From: Prevotellaceae bacterium
GTDB lineage: Bacteria > Bacteroidota > Bacteroidia > Bacteroidales > Bacteroidaceae
Assembly: GCA_021204545.1 (NCBI GenBank)
Contig: JAJPZF010000149.1
Location: 6,033 to 11,159 of the forward strand
DNA: 5,127 nt
Reading direction: 5' to 3'
The notes under the pieces are model-generated. The model was not told the origin of the DNA. It saw only the letters and a list, made by a program, of their open reading frames with translations, and ran no database searches. Made by a program: the position numbers and the translations under genes. Position 1 is the first letter of the stretch. Each line of letters begins with the position of its first letter. Positions 1-4,829 of the stretch are shown in pieces.

Positions 1-191
1 CGCGAAAGAGGTCTACACCCCTTCGGTTAAAGGGGTATTACCTGTTTGCCCAAAGGGGTATTACCTGTTTGCCCAAAGAGGTATTACCTGTTTGCCCAAA
101 GGGGTATTACCTGTTTGCCCAAAGGGGTAATACCTCCTTGCCCAAAGGGGTCTACACCTCTTCGGGCGAGGAGGTCTACACCCCTTTCGCG
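1..191. repeat. Tandem array of 23-bp palindromic units
   Basis: Five head-to-tail 23-bp units run at 29-51, 52-74, 75-97, 98-120 and 121-143, followed by a degenerate unit at 144-166. Related but divergent units lie at about 5-28 and 167-191. Units 1, 2 and 4 are identical; unit 3 differs by one base (GGGG to GAGG). Each inner unit is an imperfect palindrome about one central base: CAAA, two bases, GGTA, T, TACC, two bases, TTTG. Units 0, 6 and 7 have a GTCTACACC core in place of GTATTACC. There are no unique spacers, so this is a minisatellite-like array and not CRISPR. It touches the window edge and may extend upstream. The function is unknown; a hairpin-forming RNA or a protein-binding array are both possible. 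Confidence 0.9.
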
Positions 192-219
192 GCTCATTGC
201 GGTAGAGCCGCATCTTTTT
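189..219 (+). terminator. Stem-loop with T-run, possible terminator of an upstream transcript
   Basis: GCGGCTC at 189-195 pairs perfectly with GAGCCGC at 205-211 across a 9-nt loop. Two bases further on comes a short T-rich tract ending in five T (215-219). The shape fits an intrinsic terminator reading rightward, which would end any transcript entering from the array side and insulate the gene at 327. The stem is only 7 bp and the T-run is short, so the call is moderate. The left arm overlaps the last three bases of the repeat array. Confidence 0.45.
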
Positions 220-273
220 CGGTATAACCCCTGAATGCTACCCTTTCGGCAGTGCGCTACCCTGATGCGCGGC

Positions 274-281
274 TACCTTTG
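274..281 (+). promoter_or_regulatory. Probable -7 promoter element for the PCMD-like gene
   Basis: TACCTTTG fits the Bacteroidetes -7 consensus TAnnTTTG exactly. It lies 45 bases before the ATG at 327, so a transcript starting just downstream would have a leader of roughly 40 nt. No TTTG -33 box sits at the expected 19-base spacing: 251-254 reads AGTG, matching only the last two bases. The promoter may therefore be weak or need an activator. The sequence around it contains three loose copies of GCTACC (237, 256 and 272), and the -7 box lies in the third. Confidence 0.4.
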
Positions 282-326
282 CCGGCGACAAACGAATGAT
301 AACCACTTAACACCACTAACAAGAGC

Positions 327-3266
327 ATGAGAAAAGCCCTATTCACAGTGATGACACTGCTCGCCAGCCTCGCGGCAAGAGCACAGTACCAGTTCCCCAA
401 CTCCGACTTCGAGAGCGACTTCATCTCCTCCTACGGCAGCTACACCGAGCCACAAGGATGGCACGGCTACGCCACCATAGACGCGAGCTCGCTCAACAGC
501 TTCGGCCGCAGCGGCAGCAAGCTGTGCGCAAGCGACGACGTACGCCCTGGGTCAGAGGGCACTAAGTCGGTCTACGTGATGTCCTCCAGCATATTCGGTG
601 TCGTGGCCAACGGCGTGATGACCAACGGTCAGATATACACCCACAGCACGACAGCCACGGACGGCAGCAAGAACTACAACTTCTCCGACTCCTCCAACAC
701 AGGCGACGAGAGCACGTACGGGGAGAACAACCAGTTCTACACCCCCTTCACAGGCCGCCCCGACTCGATGAGAGTGTGGCTTAAGTTCAAGCCGGCAAGC
801 GAGGGGACAGGCAACGCCCGCGTGAGCGTATACACACACAAGGCAGGCACCGTGATGTACGACCCCACGGACAACGTTGAGGATATGGGCATCGTCGTGG
901 CTCACGCCGAGATGGGCATCCCCGCGAGCGACGAGTGGGTGCAGTACTCGCTGCCCTTCACCTACACGAGCGACGACACCCCGGGGCTTATCCTCGCCAC
1001 CTTCAGCACCAACGAGACCGCAGGGAAGGGCAGCGACGGAGACTACCTCTACATCGACGACATTGAGATGGTGTACGTCGGGGAGCTTAGCATGGCGAAG
1101 TACGCCGGCGAGGACATTGAGTTCGACCAGGAGGGGAAGGCCACAGTGAGCGCCTTCTACAGCCCGAAGCTGATGAAGTACGCCGCTGGTGTCGTGGCCA
1201 CCGTCGAGGTGACAGAGCCCTCGGAGGACAATGACTTCACGATGACCATCAAAGTGACTGGCAGCAACATAGCAGACGACCCGACGAACACGCACACGTA
1301 CACGATACAGTTCGCAGGCTTGGCGGGAGACAACTTCGAGAACGACGAGGTGACCGTGCCAGAGCTTAAGTGGAGCACACTGGAGGACGGCGACTACCTT
1401 CTCTACAACAAGACGGTGGAGGGCTTCCTCAACACCAACGACTCCCTCTCCTCGAAGCCCGAGGCCCGCTGGACTATCAACCAGACAGACGGCACGCTCA
1501 TAAGCGGAGAGAGCAACTACCTCGTCATAGACCGTGTCGGCAACGGCAGCTCGACCTTCTCCTCCGACATCATCTCCATCACCACAAGCACTGCTGAGTA
1601 CAACGATGGGGAGAGCATGACCTTCACGCAAAGCGAGGACGACGGCTACGTGGAGATATACCGAGCCAATATGAAATACTATAATGCCACCTTCAGCTTC
1701 AGCTCCGCCTCCTCCAACATCTTCGTGGGAGCGACGAGCCTGGACGCTTTGGCTGCTTACTACACTGGCAAGAACACCTACGAAACAACCTCGGGCGAGG
1801 AGAACACCAGATGGTGGCTCGTAGACCCAGCCCTGTATATGAACTACGTGTTCAGCTCTGCTGCGGAGACTGCGACCACAGACAACGGCGTGTCCCTCAG
1901 CCTTGCCGCCTTCCACGGCTTGGACGTGACTGAGCAGCTGCCCGCAGGCATCTACGCCTACGACGACGAGGAGAAGTTCTACTACGACGGCGAGAGCACC
2001 CTCACCATCAGCAGCGACGCAACGACACTCACCTACTACGGCATCCTCGACCTTCGACCCACCATCACCTACGACGGGAAGGAGGCTCAGGAAGAGTATG
2101 ACACCGCCTACGACAAGAGCCTGCTCTCAGTAAAGGCCGAAGGCAACGGCTCGCAAAGCCCCACCGTCTACTACGACACGGACACCTACACGCTCACCGT
2201 CATCGTGCAAGGCTACGGCAAGGCTAACAGCACAGTGATACAGTTCGCCGCCCCTGACCTCAGCCTCCACGCAACGTGGAACGGCGAGACAGTGGACGAG
2301 GAAGAGGGCGAGGCAACGGTATACGCCGCCTACGACGAGGATAAGCTGGAGATAACGGCAGGCGACGGCGCAACGATAAGCACGCAACAGTACGACGAAG
2401 AGACGGGCGAGCTTACCCTCACCCTCACGGCAAGCAACGACGAGACCTCAAGCAAGACGTACACCATCACCTTCGTCATCCCTGACCTCACCCTGCACGC
2501 CTCGCTCGACGGCACTGAGCTCACAGACGGAATGACCTTCGAGGGCTCTTACGACCCGACGTACCTGGAGATTGAGGCTACTGAAGGCACTGAGGTGACA
2601 TACGAGTACACTGAGACTACGACGACGTACGTGCTCACCATCACCGTATGCTCAAGGGACGACGAGAGCCTAAGCGAGACATACACCATCACGTTCGACA
2701 CGCCCGACCTCAGCCTTAAGGCAACGTGGAACGGCGAGGAAATAGAGGACGGCTCACAGCTTTACGCCTCCTACGACGCAGAGAAGCTGGTGGTCAGCAC
2801 AGGCGAGGGCGCTACCTCAAGCCAGCAATACGACGAGGAGACGGGCGTGGTCACCATAACCATAGCTGCGAAGGATGAGCCTGACGAGAACAAGACGTAC
2901 ACCCTCACCTTCGTCACGCCAGACCTTAGTCTCAACGCCACGCTGGGCGAGACGACGCTCACCGACGGCATGACCTTCGAAGGCTGCTTTAATGAGGAAG
3001 AGCTTGTGATTACCGCAGGCGAAGGCGCTACCGTAAGCTACACTTACGAGGAGACGGGCGACACCCTCGTAATCACTGTAACGGCACAAGACGACGACAG
3101 CCTCAGCGCAAGCTACAGGATAGCATTCACCATCCCATTGGGCATCAGCTCCGTCAGTGAGGAAGCAAGCGAGGACATCATCTATGACCTTAGCGGCAGG
3201 CGTCTCGCACGGAAGCCGGCAAAGGGGATATACATCATTAACGGCAAGAAGGTGCTTGCCAAGTAA
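327..3266 (+). CDS. Large exported PCMD-like, multi-repeat surface protein
   Basis: 979 residues. Residues 1-19 are a Sec signal peptide (hydrophobic core, likely cut after ARA, before QYQFPNSDFES). Residues about 20-253 resemble the PCMD family (putative carbohydrate-metabolism domain) of Bacteroidales: an N-terminal FPNSDFE and GWHGY segment, V-W-L-K-F in the middle, and a closing YLYIDDIEMVY strand. Residues 254-330 are one beta-rich repeat ending HTYTIQFA. Residues about 350-572 are an inserted domain starting DGDYLLYNKTVEGFL, a pattern like trefoil or lectin-like domains of this group, though this is unproven. Residues 573-937 hold five repeats of about 70-76 residues ending in YTITF-like strands. 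Residues 938-979 form a tail (IYDLSGRRL, KGIYIINGKKVLAK) typical of exported Prevotella and Bacteroides proteins and similar to a type A sorting tail. The mature protein is very acidic and Thr/Tyr/Ser-rich with three Cys. No catalytic motif is visible. A surface glycan-binding or adhesive role is an inference. The ATG at 327 is chosen because it opens directly onto the signal peptide. Confidence 0.93.
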   Translation: MRKALFTVMTLLASLAARAQYQFPNSDFESDFISSYGSYTEPQGWHGYATIDASSLNSFGRSGSKLCASDDVRPGSEGTKSVYVMSSSIFGVVANGVMTNGQIYTHSTTATDGSKNYNFSDSSNTGDESTYGENNQFYTPFTGRPDSMRVWLKFKPASEGTGNARVSVYTHKAGTVMYDPTDNVEDMGIVVAHAEMGIPASDEWVQYSLPFTYTSDDTPGLILATFSTNETAGKGSDGDYLYIDDIEMVYVGELSMAKYAGEDIEFDQEGKATVSAFYSPKLMKYAAGVVATVEVTEPSEDNDFTMTIKVTGSNIADDPTNTHTYTIQFAGLAGDNFENDEVTVPELKWSTLEDGDYLLYNKTVEGFLNTNDSLSSKPEARWTINQTDGTLISGESNYLVIDRVGNGSSTFSSDIISITTSTAEYNDGESMTFTQSEDDGYVEIYRANMKYYNATFSFSSASSNIFVGATSLDALAAYYTGKNTYETTSGEENTRWWLVDPALYMNYVFSSAAETATTDNGVSLSLAAFHGLDVTEQLPAGIYAYDDEEKFYYDGESTLTISSDATTLTYYGILDLRPTITYDGKEAQEEYDTAYDKSLLSVKAEGNGSQSPTVYYDTDTYTLTVIVQGYGKANSTVIQFAAPDLSLHATWNGETVDEEEGEATVYAAYDEDKLEITAGDGATISTQQYDEETGELTLTLTASNDETSSKTYTITFVIPDLTLHASLDGTELTDGMTFEGSYDPTYLEIEATEGTEVTYEYTETTTTYVLTITVCSRDDESLSETYTITFDTPDLSLKATWNGEEIEDGSQLYASYDAEKLVVSTGEGATSSQQYDEETGVVTITIAAKDEPDENKTYTLTFVTPDLSLNATLGETTLTDGMTFEGCFNEEELVITAGEGATVSYTYEETGDTLVITVTAQDDDSLSASYRIAFTIPLGISSVSEEASEDIIYDLSGRRLARKPAKGIYIINGKKVLAK
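2253..3137 (+). repeat. Coding tandem repeats (four units, A-B-A-B)
   Basis: Four protein repeats of 76, 74, 72 and 73 residues begin with PDLSL or PDLTL at residues 643, 719, 793 and 865. Each ends in a strand such as TYTITF. The first and third share ATWNGE and QQYDEETG; the second and fourth share LTDGMTFEG. This points to duplication of a two-repeat block of about 145-150 residues. More divergent copies lie at residues 573-642 and 254-330. The predicted character is beta-sandwich-like, Ig-type or similar, inferred from alternating hydrophobic strands. Confidence 0.85.
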
Positions 3267-3273
3267 GCAAAAG

Positions 3274-3295
3274 CCGGCGGCAACCCTGCCGCCGG
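3274..3295 (+). terminator. GC-rich hairpin after the PCMD-like gene
   Basis: CCGGCGGCA (3274-3282) and TGCCGCCGG (3287-3295) form a perfect 9-bp stem with a 4-nt ACCC loop, starting 7 bases after the TAA. It is placed as a terminator or 3' stabilising hairpin. There is no T-run on the + side. On the - strand the stem is followed by CTTTTGC, so it could work weakly in that direction. Efficient intrinsic termination is therefore uncertain. Confidence 0.5.
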
Positions 3296-3310
3296 TGTAT
3301 GTGGGACGAA

Positions 3311-3345
3311 GAGGGAAGGCAGCCACGGAAGGCGAGCCTTCCCTC
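3311..3345 (+). other. Alternative (mutually exclusive) stem-loops
   Basis: GAGGGAAGGC (3311-3320) pairs perfectly with GCCTTCCCTC (3336-3345) over a 15-nt loop. That loop contains a second copy, GGAAGGC (3327-3333), which can pair with the same GCCTTCC segment as a tight hairpin. Only one of the two can form at once. The position, 45 bases after the stop codon, suggests a second part of the 3' end of the PCMD-like transcript. No strong T-run follows (GACTTTC only). Confidence 0.5.
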
Positions 3346-3441
3346 GACTTTCAAGGAGAGGTGGCAAAAGTATTAAAGTGAATTTGCTCTTAGGGCACGC
3401 TACGAAATCCTTACTTCCACCAGTCATGGCGCCCTACCCAG

Positions 3442-3478
3442 ACTGAACAAAAATGCCATTCTGGCAATCTTGTTCAGT
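3442..3478. repeat. Nested perfect palindrome (hairpin)
   Basis: Outer arms ACTGAACAA (3442-3450) and TTGTTCAGT (3470-3478) are perfectly complementary over 9 bp. Inside, after a 3x3 internal loop, TGCCA (3454-3458) pairs with TGGCA (3462-3466) around a TTC triloop. The whole element is 37 nt with 14 Watson-Crick pairs in the two stems. No T-run follows on either strand, so it is not an intrinsic terminator. It could be an RNA structure, a dyad binding site, or the footprint of a small mobile element. Confidence 0.8.
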
Positions 3479-3628
3479 GTGCGTCAATAGAAAGGAAGGC
3501 TAAATCAGCTGCCCATCAGCGAGTTAAACGGTTGCCAGCCTCTCGAGCTTACCGTCATTCTTAATGCCGAATATGTAAGGAACACGTAGCAACAACGTGA
3601 GCGAGTTTATAAATTTAGGCGGCCAAGC

Positions 3629-3659
3629 TTTGACGTTTAAGTAGAAACTGCTAATTTTG
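3629..3659 (+). promoter_or_regulatory. Consensus Bacteroidetes promoter of the acyltransferase operon
   Basis: TTTG at 3629-3632 and TAATTTTG at 3652-3659 are separated by exactly 19 bases. This matches the Bacteroides housekeeping-sigma consensus (TTTG, 19-21 bases, TAnnTTTG) at every defined position. Transcription should start a few bases after 3659, giving a very short leader of roughly 10-13 nt before the ATG at 3677. It is the only strong promoter seen upstream of the three-gene cluster. Confidence 0.82.
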
Positions 3660-3676
3660 TAAGCGAATATGAGACA

Positions 3677-4015
3677 ATGAGACGTTTTCTTCTACTTTTA
3701 GCCATGTTGACAGGCAGCCTCTGCGCAATGGCGGGCCACGACAATCTTAAGAGCGCGATCTCCGACTCAGTGGCAAGGAGGTCGGCTTGGACGGAAGCCT
3801 TGAACGGGAAAGCAGCCCACAGCGCCTACCCCGTCAGCCTTACCGTCAAGGGAAACAGCCTTTGCGTCAGCAGCAAGCACAAGCAAGAGCTGCCCATCTA
3901 CACGCAAGGCGGGGCGCTCTATCTCACTATGCAGCTCGCCACGGGCAAGAACTGGCTCTACGGCCTGCCACGCGGGCGCTACCGCATAAACAACCGCATC
4001 GTCAGCATCTTGTGA
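3677..4015 (+). CDS. Small secreted protein of unknown function
   Basis: 112 residues; not recognised as a named family. Residues 1-19 are a clear signal peptide (MRR, then FLLLLAMLTGSLCAMA, likely cut after AMA before GHDN). Cys16 does not sit in a proper lipobox, so a lipoprotein is unlikely. The mature part is about 93 residues and basic. It has a helix-like N-terminal stretch (NLKSAISDSVARRSAWTEAL) and a beta-prone, probably conserved C-terminal half with LPIYTQGG, GKNWL, and GLPRGRYRINN near the end. The LPRGRYRIN ending resembles the LPxGxYxIN style of tails on exported Bacteroidales proteins. It lies just behind a consensus promoter, and its stop is one base before the GTG of the next gene, so it is the first gene of the operon. 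The ATG at 3669 is out of frame and closes at once, so 3677 is the start. A role linked to envelope lipids is only an inference from position. Confidence 0.8.
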   Translation: MRRFLLLLAMLTGSLCAMAGHDNLKSAISDSVARRSAWTEALNGKAAHSAYPVSLTVKGNSLCVSSKHKQELPIYTQGGALYLTMQLATGKNWLYGLPRGRYRINNRIVSIL

Positions 4016-4016
4016 A

Positions 4017-4829
4017 GTGAGCACTGGCGCAGCGACACGGATAGATATCGAGAAGATAGTAAAGCAAAGAGCGGGAGTTAGGGCGAGATACATCCCTAAC
4101 TCCTTTTTTTCTTGGCTCCGCCGCTTTATCCACGAGGACTTCATCAACAAGTATCTCGAGCAGGGCCGCGTTGGCGTGGACTTCTGCAAAGGCACGCTCG
4201 ACTATCTGGGCGTAAGGGTCGCGGTGAAGGGAAAGGCAAACCTCCCCACCGACGACAGGGCGTACACCTTCGTCTCCAACCACCCGCTGGGCGCCATCGA
4301 CGGTGTCACGCTCGGCTCGGTGCTTGGCGAGTTCTACGGCGGACGTGTGAAGTACCTCGTCAACGACCTGCTGATGAACCTCAGCGGCTTGGCTCCCCTG
4401 TGCGTTCCCATCAACAAGATAGGCGCGCAGTCACGCAGCCTCCCACGGATGGTTGACGGAGCGTTCCGGAGCGACAACCACGTCATCATGTTCCCCGCAG
4501 GCTTGTGCAGCCGCAAGCAAGGCGGCGTGGTGAGGGACCTGAGGTGGGGCAAGTCGTTCATCGTCAAGAGCGTGCAGCACAGGCGCGACGTTGTGCCGAT
4601 ACATTTCCTCGGAGAGAACAGCAAGAGGTTCTATCGTGTGGCGAACCTGTGCAAGCGGCTCAGGCTGCCCAACTTCGCAATGGCGCTGCTCCCCGACGAG
4701 ATGTACCGCTCGCGCGGCAAGCAGTATGAGGTGCGAATAGGCAAGCCCATCCCGTGGCAGACATTCACGAGGGAGCGGCAGGCCAAGGAGTGGGCCGAGA
4801 TTGTCAAGGAAGAAGTATACAAGATCTGA
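4017..4829 (+). CDS. glsA: PlsC-family acyltransferase, GlsA-like (glycine-lipid O-acyltransferase)
   Basis: 270 residues, full length for this family. Expected role: transfer of a fatty acyl group to the 3-hydroxyl of an N-acyl glycine, making the di-acylated glycine lipid at the inner membrane, as assigned to GlsA of Bacteroides thetaiotaomicron. Many databases would call it a lysophospholipid or 1-acylglycerol-3-phosphate acyltransferase. Visible blocks: block I SNHPLGAIDG (residues about 88-97), with His and Asp five residues apart rather than the usual four; NKIGAQSR (about 133-140); block III FPAGLCSRK, where the usual FPEG glutamate is Ala; block IV VVPIHFLGENSKRFY; and a C-terminal GKPIPWQTF. 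No clear membrane helix is seen. The start is GTG at 4017, one base after the previous stop. The N-terminal IDIEKIV segment looks native to the family, which argues against a later start. A terminator-like hairpin lies within codons 20-32. Phe is encoded by TTC 11 times and TTT 3 times; two of the TTTs form the T-run. Substrate identity is inferred. Confidence 0.85.
   Translation: MSTGAATRIDIEKIVKQRAGVRARYIPNSFFSWLRRFIHEDFINKYLEQGRVGVDFCKGTLDYLGVRVAVKGKANLPTDDRAYTFVSNHPLGAIDGVTLGSVLGEFYGGRVKYLVNDLLMNLSGLAPLCVPINKIGAQSRSLPRMVDGAFRSDNHVIMFPAGLCSRKQGGVVRDLRWGKSFIVKSVQHRRDVVPIHFLGENSKRFYRVANLCKRLRLPNFAMALLPDEMYRSRGKQYEVRIGKPIPWQTFTRERQAKEWAEIVKEEVYKI
4074..4110 (+). terminator. Intragenic intrinsic terminator or attenuator in the glsA 5' end
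   Basis: GGAGTTAGGG (4074-4083) and CCCTAACTCC (4094-4103) form a perfect 10-bp stem around a 10-nt loop. Seven T follow immediately (4104-4110). This is the full canonical layout of a Rho-independent terminator on the coding strand, starting 57 bases into the glsA frame and 59 bases past the stop of the small secreted gene. It could end the small-gene mRNA, with read-through producing the acyltransferases, or act when ribosomes do not cover the glsA start. The structure is seen directly; activity is inferred. Confidence 0.7.

Larger units (their letters stand above)
3267..3676. other. 410-bp intergenic region
   Basis: No convincing gene is present on either strand. The + strand order is the GC hairpin (3274-3295), the alternative hairpins (3311-3345), the nested palindrome (3442-3478) and the operon promoter (3629-3659). 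The segment 3480-3628 is distinctly more AT-rich than the flanking genes and shows only short structure, for example CACGT (3583-3587) facing ACGTG (3595-3599). On the - strand a brief open stretch, KLAHVVATCSLHIRH, ends quickly at stops. It may be decayed or interspersed sequence, but nothing firm supports a gene or RNA there. Confidence 0.7.

Noticed and set aside
1..191. CRISPR array
   Set aside because: Units are directly adjacent with no unique spacers, and no cas gene is in the window.
46..234. 62-residue + strand open frame
   Set aside because: It is simply the translation of the 23-bp repeat array (PKG/CPK repeats). Since 23 is not a multiple of three, the frame shifts from unit to unit, which is not how a coding repeat behaves.
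552..1916. 454-residue open frame on the - strand
   Set aside because: It lies entirely inside the PCMD-like gene, is Val/Gly/Ala/His-rich as expected from antisense GC-rich DNA, and has no recognisable domain.
2817..3326. 169-residue - strand frame across the end of the PCMD-like gene
   Set aside because: It is a shadow of the repeats and tail of the real gene, runs through the GC hairpin, and has no family features.
3365..3372. - strand -7 box (TACTTTTG)
   Set aside because: No TTTG sits at the required spacing on that strand and no - strand gene lies downstream of it.
3157..3381. 74-residue + strand frame overlapping the PCMD-like 3' end
   Set aside because: It starts out of frame inside the conserved C-terminal tail and reads through two hairpins; low-complexity sequence with no homology signature.
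3378..3446. 22-codon GTG frame in the intergenic region
   Set aside because: It has no promoter, no conserved features and a stop inside the palindrome; it is consistent with chance.
3669..3671. Alternative ATG for the small secreted protein
   Set aside because: It is in a different frame and reaches a stop after three codons; the ATG at 3677 opens straight onto the signal peptide.
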